From contig BJOX01000366.1 of the NCBI GenBank assembly GCA_009731375.1, positions 230,346-294,345 of the forward strand: a stretch of 64,000 nucleotides of DNA. Reading direction: 5' to 3'. The DNA comes from Paulinella micropora. Its lineage: Eukaryota > Cercozoa > Imbricatea > Euglyphida. Numbering within the stretch: position 1 is the stretch's first letter; every line of letters begins with the position of its first letter. The notes under the pieces are model-generated. The model worked only from the letters and a program-made list of their open reading frames with translations, did no database searches and was not told where the DNA came from. Shown here one piece after another: positions 40,935 to 49,463 of this stretch. The position numbers and the translations under genes are program-made.

Positions 40935-41746
40935 TTATTTCATGCGATAAGCAAAAACTTTTCTTAACTCATCATCAACACTTGAAACATAAAGAAAATT
41001 AAATCTCTCCTTTGTTGCTTCGTGATACTTTTGAAGAAAGTAATCAAAGTCAAAAGATAAGTCTAAGTGTTTATACACGAGTTCCATTTTGTCCTGAGAT
41101 TGCCCCGGAAATATTAATAAATAATCTAACTGCTTAATGGCTTCTGGCCGTAGGTCGTTCAAATACTGACTAGACATAATCACCTTACTTTTATAGTGTC
41201 TGTTCTTTTTCAACAAATCACTTACGGACTTGTCTCTTAATCCGCTCCCTAAATCATCCAAAACAAAAACAACCTCTGGAGAAATATACTTGCTGGGTCG
41301 TTCTTTTTGTTCTGTAGTTTTCTTTTTTTCTTCTTTTCCAAAGTATAAAAATTGTGGTTTCTCTATTTCTTCTTCATCTTTGATTTCTCCTTCGTGTTGC
41401 TCGTCATGTCTGTTCAGTTTGTCTAACTCATAATCAATGACATTAACACCATCTGATTTAAGAAAGGTATATATTGCCATTGGGTTGCCTCTGTTCTTAA
41501 AGTGCTTTACCATTGCTTTATAAATGTAGTACTTGTGTATTGTTGAAGCAATAATGACAATGCGGGTTTTTCTGTCTGTAGTCCGTTTCAGTATTTCAAA
41601 GAGTGCTGTCGTCTTACCGCTCTTCTCACGGGCAAGCAAAAATATGTTGGCATACGGCTCATTAAATAATTTATAACCTTTTGCTTTTTATCTCCGTTTC
41701 CATCCTGCTTCACAGGCTTAACTTTGACATTGTTTATCTTAAGCAT
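40935..41746 (-). pseudogene. ATPase: DNA-packaging ATPase (FtsK/HerA type), frameshifted near start
   Basis: From ATG 41746 the reading is MLKINNVKVKPVKQDGNG, then about 22 codons in there is a break. The next frame continues with NEPYANIFLLAREKSGKTTA, containing the Walker A loop (EKSGKTT), and later Walker B VVFVLDDLGSG, followed by a sensor-like SSQYLNDLRPEA. This is the arrangement of A32/FtsK-like packaging ATPases of PLVs and related viruses, which drive DNA into the capsid. One base is missing or extra in the A-rich stretch near 41690 (GATAAAAAGCAAAAGG). It is either a real inactivating mutation or a homopolymer error; the rest of the protein is intact. Confidence 0.85.
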
Positions 41747-41893
41747 GATATTTTAGAATTGCGCTTCGTGCTGTCGCACTCTCTCTTATTCTAAAACATC
41801 GTTTTTTTTTTATTGTTTAAATTAAATCGGTTTTCGATGGTTATCAACAAACGAGAATGAGTGAAACGAATGAGAGTGTAGTTGATAACTATC
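41747..41893 (+). repeat. PLV inverted intergenic element D
   Basis: Begins GATATTTTAGAATTGCGCTTCGTGCT (cf. element C: TTTCACTTCGTGCT) with TATTCTAAAACATCG, then diverges into a second hairpin (GGTTATCAACAAACG ... AGTTGATAACTATC). It starts at the ATPase ATG and overlaps the stop of the 120-residue gene. Confidence 0.8.
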
Positions 41894-42251
41894 CTAGAAA
41901 TTCCAAACATACAACGATTCGGCCCGCTAAATTTCCTGTGTCAATATTTCCGCTGTCAGTTTCAAGGACTTTAAATGTATATTGTCCGTCAGTCCATCCG
42001 ACAACACCCAAATTATACCCGAGATTTGAAATGTTTGCTGTGGTGCTATCCGCAAATGTTCCAATAATTCCAATTCTATCCATGTAAAGAATTCTGGTTT
42101 TTGTCTCTGTCTGGTCGTTCATATAGTGGATAAACTTAACATTCATTTTGGTGGGTGTGAATGACATTTGAATATTTTTATTAAATGTTTTGCTTCCTCC
42201 AGCAAAATCATTGCTCAGAAAAATAATCTTTTGGTATTTGTGCTCCGACAT
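41889..42251 (-). CDS. Small structural-type protein, unknown
   Basis: 120 residues, upstream of the ATPase gene on the same strand; ATATATAAACAATG at the start. Beta-rich (FNKNIQMSFTPTKMNVKFIH, then GYNLGVVGWTDGQYTFKVLE) with one predicted sheet-forming end (GRIVVCLEFLG). The overall pattern could be a small jelly-roll or capsid cement protein, but I do not recognise a family. Its stop codon overlaps the fourth inverted intergenic element. Confidence 0.55.
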   Translation of the reverse strand: MSEHKYQKIIFLSNDFAGGSKTFNKNIQMSFTPTKMNVKFIHYMNDQTETKTRILYMDRIGIIGTFADSTTANISNLGYNLGVVGWTDGQYTFKVLETDSGNIDTGNLAGRIVVCLEFLG

Positions 42252-42275
42252 TGTTTATATATTGTGTAATATATT

Positions 42276-42524
42276 ATGTTATTAATATTATTATTTATGT
42301 GGTCTGTGTTAGGACGGACGGCCTGCGACTTTTACTCACGGATAAGCGAAAAAAAGAATGAGAGTTGTGCTTATTGTATAAAGCAAGGAATAGAAAGTAA
42401 ATTTAAATGTGTGTATAAGCCAATGTCAGATTGGTGTGTTAGTTTTGATGAAGCCATTCCTTTAATTTGCTCAAATGATGCTATGTGGTATAAAACTCAA
42501 GTATATGAATGTTCATTTCTTTGA
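42276..42524 (+). CDS. Small secreted or membrane Cys-rich protein
   Basis: 82 residues, plus strand in the middle of the minus-strand block, divergent from the 120-residue gene with 24 bases between the two starts. Residues 1-13 (MLLILLFMWSVLG) form a signal peptide or short anchor, followed by six Cys (C-x28-C... spaced as CAYC, KCVY, WCVS, ICSN, ECSF) in 65 residues. Such a small disulphide-rich protein would enter the secretory pathway or the viral inner membrane. No family recognised. Its end overlaps the end of the convergent membrane-protein gene by 12 bases. Confidence 0.5.
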   Translation: MLLILLFMWSVLGRTACDFYSRISEKKNESCAYCIKQGIESKFKCVYKPMSDWCVSFDEAIPLICSNDAMWYKTQVYECSFL

Positions 42525-42854
42525 AGAAGGTGATGGAAGGCAAATACCGATAAGCAATGTCAAAATTCCGACATAAGTGTTGGCTACCTCACAAGGTAAG
42601 TTCTTTTCAGATAGCCTTACGATACAAAGGGTTATAATGGCAATAATGATACCCATTTGAAATAAGTATTTAATAAGTCGGCTGTCTGTCGGTCTGTTTG
42701 TTATACAACAACAATTCCAGTTATCTTCCAATTCGTGCTCTACTTTTTTTTCCTCATTCTTCAATGAAATGTCTAAAACTCTATTTTTCAACTCTGGTGT
42801 TAGTTCGCCGTCTATTTCAATGACTGGCGGTGGGGGGTGTAATCTAGGAGGCAT
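42513..42854 (-). CDS. Membrane protein with two hydrophobic segments
   Basis: 113 residues: a Pro-rich start (PPRLHPPPPVIEIDGELTPE), a charged helical region, NCCCITNRPTD, then two hydrophobic stretches (MGIIIAIITLCIVRL at about 68-82 and YVGILTLLIGICL at about 95-107). Small two-pass proteins of this kind are regular members of PLV and virophage gene sets and are thought to belong to the virion membrane. It overlaps the fibre gene end (42844) by 11 bases, so both are probably on one transcript. Confidence 0.6.
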   Translation of the reverse strand: MPPRLHPPPPVIEIDGELTPELKNRVLDISLKNEEKKVEHELEDNWNCCCITNRPTDSRLIKYLFQMGIIIAIITLCIVRLSEKNLPCEVANTYVGILTLLIGICLPSPSSKK

Positions 42855-45800
42855 TAGTAGAAAATACGACTGCTCGGATTTCGGCTAGTTGGTTTGCTTG
42901 GTCTTGTAGTATATTCATGAGATTATTATTTTGTTTTTCTAAATTAACTACCTTTTCCGCCATGTGTTGAAAAGCACTAACCAATATTGGTATGAAGTCT
43001 GTATATGTTATTCCTTCAAGGTAGCCTTCTCCATCCTCTGCTTTTATCCCACTTTCAGATACAAATTCAGGAAATATTTTTTTAACTTCATCCGCAATAA
43101 ATCCGTGGTTCTTTTTTTCTTTCTTTTTGTCTGATTTCAAATAATATGAACAACAATTTATTTTCATTAGTTTCTCGCAACAATCACCGCAGTCTAACGT
43201 TTTAATATCCGATTTTAGCCTCCTGTCCGATGAGTTTGTCCAAGCACCATTAAGCGGAATATAATTATAACTACCAGACGGCTCGCCAGTAGTAGAGTTT
43301 GAAGTAGTCCAAGCGTGAAGCAAACCAGTAGAAGAAACAATTACTCCATAATTCGTATATCCTCCCGATTTAAAATATAGTTGTGCGTCAACGGTAGAAG
43401 CGGGTCTTTTTCGTATGGTTAAAAAACCGCTGGATGCTGTTGGGATGACTACCTCTCCCGATGTATTAATGTTCATCGCCTCAGTGTAAGATATATTGTT
43501 TCCCACAGTTGTTCCTGAATTATAATAAAAAGTGAGTTTTACACCTTTTTGAATTAGAAAGTTAGATGACGCAGAAGATGATTTCCAGTTCGTGCCGTCA
43601 AAATAAGCATCAAAACTTAAATTAACATTGTCGTGTGCCCAATTCAATAATTGAAATGTTGGATAAGCATCTGTGGATATTACTGCCTGTAAGTGTGCCC
43701 CTCCAATATTTGAAGTCGTTCCGTATAATTCTAATCCACCTGTCGCCCCATTTGCTGATTTTGTTGAATTGCCTATAATTATTGGACGGCTTACATTTGA
43801 TACATCTTTAGTTGTTGTTATTTTATCGCTCGTTGCCAATGTCGTTGTTGATATCCCCGCATTTGCCGTTATTAATCCACTCGCGGTTGCGGTTGTTGTT
43901 GATATACTCGCATTTGCTGTTATTAATCCACTCGCCGTTAGTGTCGTCGTTGATATACCCGCAGTTGAAGTAATTGTTGTTCCCGTTATTGTTCCGCCAT
44001 TTGTTATATTGTTTGAGTTCATATCCAAAGCACCATAAAACCGCATACCGCCAGCATTGTTAAAACGGACAATGTCAGACGAAGCACTTTTATTATGCAA
44101 AAGTTTTGAAATATAAAGTCCCGCCCCTTTTACATCAGATGCTAATTCGTAAATACATAACCTCGTTGGTTCGCGGTTCCACTTGTAGCGGTATTTAGAG
44201 TGAATAAGAAATATTGATAATCACCCGATGTCTGTGAAAAGAATATATCTCCTCCATTTTGGTTTAATATCCTCGCCCCATTATATGTTATATTTCCTCC
44301 ATTAGTGATAGTTTGATTATTAAAATCAGCATTGTTCGTTAAAGTTAGATATTTTATCGTAGTGCTCGCCCCATTAAATGTTTTACTTCCTGTTATGGTT
44401 TGGTCTGTTGTTAGTTTTACATTTTGCCCGTCCAATGTGTCCGCATACCCTTTTGTCGCGCCATCGGTCGCTAATGTCGGAGTTCCAAGGTTGGCTATTA
44501 TTACAATCTAACCCCGAAGCATTTACCCAACCGACTATCGTCCCGTCAATAATAAAACTTATTTTTTTCGAAGAAATTTCAAAGTTGTAATATGTCGCAG
44601 TTTTCATATCCAAACTAGCAATTGACCCAATATTACTGGTAGAATTGAAAACGATAAATGTGCCCTTTGTTGTTGAATTGATTGAATTTCCCGTTATTTC
44701 AACACCACTGCTATATGTCTTAATTCCTGCTATGGTTTGGTTTCCTGTTAGTTTCACATTTTGCCCGTCTAATGTATCCACATAACTTTTGTTTGCTCCG
44801 TCCGTTGTTGCTGATGGTGTGGCTAAGTTTGTTATTTTGTTGTTATTCAAAGATAGTGTAGTGCCAGTTGCGGTTATAATTAAAGTATTACCCGAATATA
44901 ACTCAACATACGACCCCGTTATTTGTATCGGATACCAAGTCGCTGTTGCTGTCTTTTGTGCGGCAATCATTCCTATTTTTGTATCAAAGGCTATGCCAAT
45001 GCCGTCAAAAGTAGTTGGATTGGATGAACCACTTACTTCCAAAGTTGATGTAAATTTTTTATTCCCTGCTATGGTTTGGTCTCCTGTTAGTTTAACCACC
45101 GAAGTGTCAAGAGTAGAAACATCCACACCATCAACAAGATTCACATTTGTTATGCTTTGACTTTTCATATCAATCCCCGCACTAGCATTTATTATGTTGC
45201 TGAATGTTTTGGTTCCTGCTATGGTTTGGTCTCCTGTTAGTTTAACCACAGAAGTATCAAGGGTAGAAACATCAATACCATCAACATTACCAACATTTGT
45301 AATTGCAAAACCACCCATATTTAAACTACCCGTCATAGCCGTTGTGCCGTCCTTTGCTAGTTTCGTATCGGTATATGCTTTTGTTGAAGCATCGCCGTCA
45401 TAGAATGGCGCTGGAAGTCCGCTGATTGCTGTCGTGCTGTTAAAATTTAAAACATTGCTCGTCAATGTCATTCCACCCCCTGTTGTTGTAGCAAGAAGTA
45501 TGGAAGAACCAACAATGCTTAGTGGATAGCCCGTTGCTCCACCTGCCTCCGACGAATAAATAGAACCCATATTATTGTTGTAATTGAAGAATAACTTACC
45601 AGTGTTTAATTGATTTGAATCTTTTACCCCCAAATAAGTAGTAAATATTTTGTTTCCTGTTATGGTTTGGTCTCCCGTTAGTTTAACGACTGCGGTGTCA
45701 AGAGCCGAAACATCAATACTATCAACATTACCGACATTTGAAATAGCAAATCCTCACATATTTAATCCGCCCGTCATATTCGCGGTTCCGTCTAATATAA

Positions 45801-46545
45801 GAAAAGGTGAGTTTGTGTTTCTCCATTGGCCTGTGCTATAAATGAGTAGTTGGTTATCGGCGGGTGTGCCCGTTATTGTAACATCGCTGTGTGTATTAAT
45901 TGAGCCGTCCGCGGACACTTTATCATTATTGTCTTCATGCTCTGATATCCAAGTATCAACATCTTTGGTATTTAGTAAATTAACTCCCGTTATATTCAAA
46001 TTACCGCCCATACTAATATTGCCGAATTCATCAACATTTATCGGAAATGTTTTATTGACCCAGTTTATTGAGTTATATGTTAGATAACTATTCATCGCGA
46101 TTGGTGCTGTAATGACTACATCTGAAAGTGTATCAATTGAACCAAGGGCAGTATTCTTCCATTTACCTTCTACATCGTTGTAAGTTAAGTATTGTCCTCT
46201 TGCTTGTGCAAATATGTTTGTGTCTATCAAGTTATATAAACTTGTTTGGTGCGGATTGGAAGTATTGCTTCTGTGTTGAGTTGAGGCTTTGACTTCGTCG
46301 TTGTCCCTTACTCGTTGCTCTGTGTAGTATAAACGGCTTCCTTCTTTAAGGTCAGTCGTTGATTTTAAAGCGAGCCGTGTGTCAAAGCGGTCGTCAGTGT
46401 AATAAAGATTTATTGGGTCGGCATCTTCTGGCATTCTGTCTGTATTCAGACCGACTATGTTTGTGTTGGTAAGGTCTAAGTTAAGTATATTTAGACTATC
46501 AACAGCCAACTCATTCAAGCCAAGTAATGATTTATATTGACTCAT
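42844..46545 (-). pseudogene. Long phage-like fibre with C-terminal S74 chaperone, broken
   Basis: One gene of about 1230 codons split by three lesions. The amino part (46545-45757) has the phage tail-fibre signature LYYTDDRF and LKEGSRLYYTEQR. An in-frame TGA at 45754 sits where the repeat unit would have Gly (M-G-G-F-A-I). The middle (45753-44500) has repeats of the type SVVKLTGDQTIAGTKTF, each about 45-60 residues. Frameshifts lie near 44495 and 44150. The C-terminus has SDRRLKSDIKTLD and NHGFIADEVKKIFPEF, ending in a coiled coil: the intramolecular chaperone (peptidase S74, endosialidase type), which trims itself after helping the fibre trimerise. It would be a receptor-binding spike. The S74 call is firm; the lesions suggest the gene is dead or the assembly faulty. 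Confidence 0.88.
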
Positions 46546-46597
46546 TATATTAATTAATTATTTTAAAAAATACTAACATATAATAATCTTAGTATAA
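46546..46597. promoter_or_regulatory. Divergent AT-rich promoter region
   Basis: Fifty-two bases between the fibre start (minus) and the charged-protein start (plus). It contains TTAATTAATTATTTTA and CATATAATAATC, so both genes have a TATA-like sequence within 10-25 bases of their start codon. Similar TATATA boxes lie close upstream of most genes in this virus (for example 31290, 34335, 36235, 38755, 42255). Confidence 0.5.
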
Positions 46598-47119
46598 ATG
46601 CCGTCTCCCGAAGCAAGTCGTAAGAACTGGGGGAGTGCTGTTGAAGGAATAAAAGCAAAAGCGAAACAACGAAAAATGGAACATGCCAAAAAGGTTTTGG
46701 AACAATACCGAAATGCGGTTAAAAGTGAAGACGAAGATATGGAACAAAAAATAGCAGAGATAGAAAATAAGAATGTGGCGAGCGATATTGTTAATGAAAA
46801 AGACCAAGATGACACACCCGAGCAAAGCAGTGATAGTGAAAGTGAATGTGATTTTACTGATATCATTGCTGAAAAGATGGCAAAAATGAAGATAAGAAGA
46901 AAGAAAGCGGAAACTAAGAGAGAAAAGAAGAAGAGTAAGAAACCTGAGCCTGAGAGTGAAGAAAGTGAAAGTGAGAGTAGTGAAGAAGAAGAACCGAAGC
47001 CAAAGAAAGGCAAAGGTAAGAAGTCTAGTAGTGTGAGCGTAAAAGTATATAATCAATCTTCTGGTGGTGCTAAGAAAGAAAAAAATAATGATGTTGAAAA
47101 ATGTTTCTTAAAATTCTAA
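46598..47119 (+). CDS. Highly charged Lys/Glu/Ser protein
   Basis: 173 residues. The start NWGSAVEGIKAKAKQRKMEH is helical; the middle and end are acidic Ser/Glu clusters alternating with Lys runs (KKSKKPEPESEESESESSEE, then KPKKGKGKKSSSVSVKVYNQ). Such proteins in viral genomes often bind DNA or act as core proteins, but there is no defined domain. Intact; convergent with the next gene. Confidence 0.6.
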   Translation: MPSPEASRKNWGSAVEGIKAKAKQRKMEHAKKVLEQYRNAVKSEDEDMEQKIAEIENKNVASDIVNEKDQDDTPEQSSDSESECDFTDIIAEKMAKMKIRRKKAETKREKKKSKKPEPESEESESESSEEEEPKPKKGKGKKSSSVSVKVYNQSSGGAKKEKNNDVEKCFLKF

Positions 47120-47137
47120 AGTCCAAATGTAAATAAA

Positions 47138-47171
47138 AAGAAAAAACGATGAAGTCGTCTTTCAAATATCA
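47138..47171. repeat. PLV intergenic element E (short)
   Basis: ACGATGAAGTCGTCTTTCAAATATCA between the convergent ends of the charged-protein and small viral-protein genes. It shares the CGATG...GAAGTCGTC and AAATATC words with elements A-D and looks like one arm of them. Confidence 0.6.
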
Positions 47172-47429
47172 TTACCAAAGGAAATGATAAGAATAATAAT
47201 TACTATACTCCGGATTATTAAAAGTTAATTCTCCTTTTGAGTTTCTTATTGCTTTTGCTCTTGCTCTATAGTTTTTTCTTCTTTCTTTATCCAGATGGTC
47301 TAAATGTGAGTATAACCCTATGCGGTCTTTATAATGTTCGTATCTGATATCTCCAAAATTAATAACCTTACCTTTCGGACTAATGACTTTATATTTTTTG
47401 TTTTTTACATTTGACTTTGAAAATCTCAT
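47172..47429 (-). CDS. Small conserved viral protein (YEHYKDR...RRKNYRAR family)
   Basis: 85 residues. VISPKGKVINFGDIRYEHYK, then DRIGLYSHLDHLDKERRKNY, RARAKAIRN and a C-terminal aromatic tail (YSNYYSYHFLW). From memory, small proteins with this F-G-x(3)-Y-x-H-Y-K-D-x(4)-Y-x-H-x-D-x(4)-R-R-x-N-Y-x-x-R-[AH] signature are widespread in giant viruses, virophages and PLVs. Their function is unknown. Its start codon is only 9 bases from the integrase start on the opposite strand. Confidence 0.72.
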   Translation of the reverse strand: MRFSKSNVKNKKYKVISPKGKVINFGDIRYEHYKDRIGLYSHLDHLDKERRKNYRARAKAIRNSKGELTFNNPEYSNYYSYHFLW

Positions 47430-47438
47430 ACTATATAA
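47430..47438. promoter_or_regulatory. Nine-base gap between divergent start codons
   Basis: ACTATATAA separates ATG of the small viral protein (minus, 47429) from ATG of the integrase (plus, 47439). The TATA-like sequence would have to serve both, or transcription must start inside one of the genes. Confidence 0.5.
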
Positions 47439-48446
47439 ATGCCAGATTTAGACCATAAACATACAATTATTAATAATCAAAATCGTAATAGTCAATTAGA
47501 AGACACACCAACTGGAGAAGAAATTCAAAGAACAAAAGAAGAAGAAGCCCTTGAAATACACCACCAGAAAAAGAACCCGAAAATATGGAATACTATATGG
47601 GTTGATAATCCATTAGACCAAGTTTTCTTAGACTTAGCCGATATGAGTAAGATAAAAGATAAGAAAGGAAATAAAGGATATGCTTGGATGCTTGTTTGGA
47701 TTGATTGTCATTCAAGATATTTAATAATCATTCCATTAAAAAATAAAACAGCGAAAGAAGTTTATTATGCTTTAAAATCTATACCTTATAAACCTAAATC
47801 AATTACAACAGACAGCGGAGGAGAATATACAGGTGCTACTCGTGATTATTTTATTCAAAATGGTATTAAGCACGATGTGGTTGAAGTAGGGGACCATAGA
47901 GCCTTAGCGGTTGTTGATAGAGTTATAAGGAGTATTAGAAGGTGGTTGGATTTATTATTTGAAACTAATAGAAATTTTGACTGGGTAAGTTATATTCAAG
48001 ACTTAGTTAATGCTTATAACCACAAAGTTCATAGAGGAATTCAAGCCAGACCAGTGGATGTCTTTGCTAGAAGAGATAAAAATAAACAGACTATCACTCG
48101 TGATGACCTTATTAATGAATTCAATGTTGGTGATACTGTAAGAAAGGAAAACAAACGTAATTTATTTTCCAAAGGAGGAAAGACTTTCAGCAAAATTATT
48201 TATAAAGTCAAAGGCCGTTCCGGATTCAAAATCATATTAAATAATGATGAGTTGGTAAGTCCAAGAGATTTATTGAAAACTGATTTTACAAAACCCATTG
48301 ATGAAGAGAAAGACATAAAACAACAAACAAAAGAAATTATAAAGGAAAAGAAGACAAAAGAATTGCTAAAGAGAGAAGAAATAGAACCAGAAAACATCAG
48401 AACAAGCAAGAGAGAAAGAAAGGCAAAAGTAATAATGGACCTTTGA
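47439..48446 (+). CDS. INT: Retroviral-type (rve) integrase of the PLV
   Basis: 335 residues; an in-frame stop directly upstream fixes the start no earlier than 47439. The catalytic core runs from about 55 to 220: D65 in FLDLADM, D125 in ITTDSGGEYTG, and at the third site D160 in AVVDRVIRSIRRW, where most integrases have Glu; 34 residues separate D125 and D160. The amino zinc domain (HHCC) is not visible. The C-terminal part (FNVGDTVRKENKRNLFSKGG, then GRSGFKIILNNDELVSPRDL) looks like the chromo or SH3-like domain typical of these enzymes, with a Lys/Glu-rich tail. It would insert viral DNA with 6 bp duplications, as seen at the element ends. Confidence 0.9.
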   Translation: MPDLDHKHTIINNQNRNSQLEDTPTGEEIQRTKEEEALEIHHQKKNPKIWNTIWVDNPLDQVFLDLADMSKIKDKKGNKGYAWMLVWIDCHSRYLIIIPLKNKTAKEVYYALKSIPYKPKSITTDSGGEYTGATRDYFIQNGIKHDVVEVGDHRALAVVDRVIRSIRRWLDLLFETNRNFDWVSYIQDLVNAYNHKVHRGIQARPVDVFARRDKNKQTITRDDLINEFNVGDTVRKENKRNLFSKGGKTFSKIIYKVKGRSGFKIILNNDELVSPRDLLKTDFTKPIDEEKDIKQQTKEIIKEKKTKELLKREEIEPENIRTSKRERKAKVIMDL

Positions 48447-48640
48447 TGAAAATAAAAAATATGTGATAGAATTTCTGGAATTCTGCTGACAATTTGAAAT
48501 GCCGATAAAAAGGAAAAGTGGAATTTTTTTTTTACACCAGCCACCTATAGGCTCAGGTCAATTACACACCTTCTAAATTCTGGAGTTGGACAACTTTTGC
48601 TTTTTCAGAATAGTCTTAATCAGACAAAGTGCGAACAAGA
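48447..48640. other. PLV intergenic, no gene
   Basis: AT-rich, with short palindromes around TGATAGAATTTCTGGAATTCTG; no open frame. It should contain the promoter of the following gene. Confidence 0.5.
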
Positions 48641-49114
48641 ATGAGTGATGACGATGGTAGTGATGTAGAGTATGTTGGAAGAGAAACCACCAATAAGTGG
48701 TTAGAGAAATTAAGAGACAAAACATACACACAGATAATGAAATATAAGACAAATAGCGAAGTAAAACTTGACATTATACAGAGTAGAAAGGAGCAAAAAC
48801 GACAAGAGTTATTGGAATTGGAGAAACAAGAAAAAGCAGAACAAAATAAATTTTTTGCTGTTGAAGAATTGCTAAATCAGAAAAAAGAAGAAGCAGAACG
48901 AAAAGAAAAAATAGATTTGGTAAAGCGAGAAGAAAAGAGGAAAGAATTGAACAAGAAAAAACAATTACGATTATTTGAGAATTGGCTAAGTGCCGAAAAT
49001 CAACCAATGGGAGTTGATGATGAGATTAGAGCAAGAAAAATGATTGAAGGAGGAAAAACAACATACAATGTAATTGAAGAATATGAGAAATATAAAAGAC
49101 AAAGAATTAATTGA
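48641..49114 (+). CDS. Charged coiled-coil protein near the right end
   Basis: 157 residues from ATG 48641 (MSDDDGSDVEYVGRETTN); the frame also reads four codons upstream from a GTG. The middle is a long Lys/Glu/Gln coiled coil (SRKEQKRQELLELEKQEKAE to REEKRKELNKKKQLRLFEN), and the end NVIEEYEKYKRQRIN is helical. No family recognised. As the outermost right gene, it mirrors the small basic gene at the left end. Confidence 0.55.
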   Translation: MSDDDGSDVEYVGRETTNKWLEKLRDKTYTQIMKYKTNSEVKLDIIQSRKEQKRQELLELEKQEKAEQNKFFAVEELLNQKKEEAERKEKIDLVKREEKRKELNKKKQLRLFENWLSAENQPMGVDDEIRARKMIEGGKTTYNVIEEYEKYKRQRIN

Positions 49115-49320
49115 AATAGTAGTTTTTACTACTAACTCCTTTTGCGTATAGGAGTATAAACTAGTGCGTATTCAATTNNNNNNNNNNTTTTCAATTAAAA
49201 AAATTGGGCAAAAGCCCTCTTCATTTCAAAGAGATTCACTCATACCATACTTGTGTGTGGTAGGTGGTTGATTTGAAGTTGGAAGAGTAAGACGAAAAAG
49301 GTCAATTTAATGATACATAC
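49115..49320. other. PLV right subterminal region with assembly gap
   Basis: Contains a small hairpin directly after the last stop (AGTAGTTTTTACTACT, 49124-49139), a TCCTTTTGCGTATAGGA imperfect palindrome, and ten N at 49178-49187. No coding frame to the inverted repeat. Confidence 0.6.
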
Positions 49321-49463
49321 ATGTTTTCTTGTATTGTGCTGTATAAGGCTATTTGGTTGTTTTTGTTTCTTCGTATCTACTATCAACAGGAGGGGGTGCG
49401 ACAACCCAGACGAAGGCGAGAATTTGCAAAAAATTCTTGCCGAGTTCTGGGTTATCATCTACT
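49321..49463 (-). repeat. PLV right terminal inverted repeat
   Basis: Reverse complement of the left repeat, ending CATCTACT at 49463 and followed by the second CTCTTC duplicate at 49464-49469. Confidence 0.96.

Larger units (their letters stand above)
30163..49463. mobile_element. Endogenous Polinton-like virus (PLV), 19.3 kb
   Basis: The ends are inverted repeats starting AGTAGATGATAACCC and ending GGGTTATCATCTACT, flanked by CTCTTC on both sides (30157-30162 and 49464-49469). A 6 bp duplication and AG...CT termini are known hallmarks of Polinton/Maverick integration. Gene content is that of PLVs: protein-primed PolB, rve integrase, adenain-like protease, FtsK/HerA-type packaging ATPase, double jelly-roll major capsid and single jelly-roll minor capsid protein. 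Base composition is much more AT-rich than the flanking retroelements. The left arm is on the plus strand, the structural block on the minus strand and the integrase on the plus strand. Several genes are broken, so it is likely a defective provirus. It contains a 10-base N gap at 49178-49187. Confidence 0.96.
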
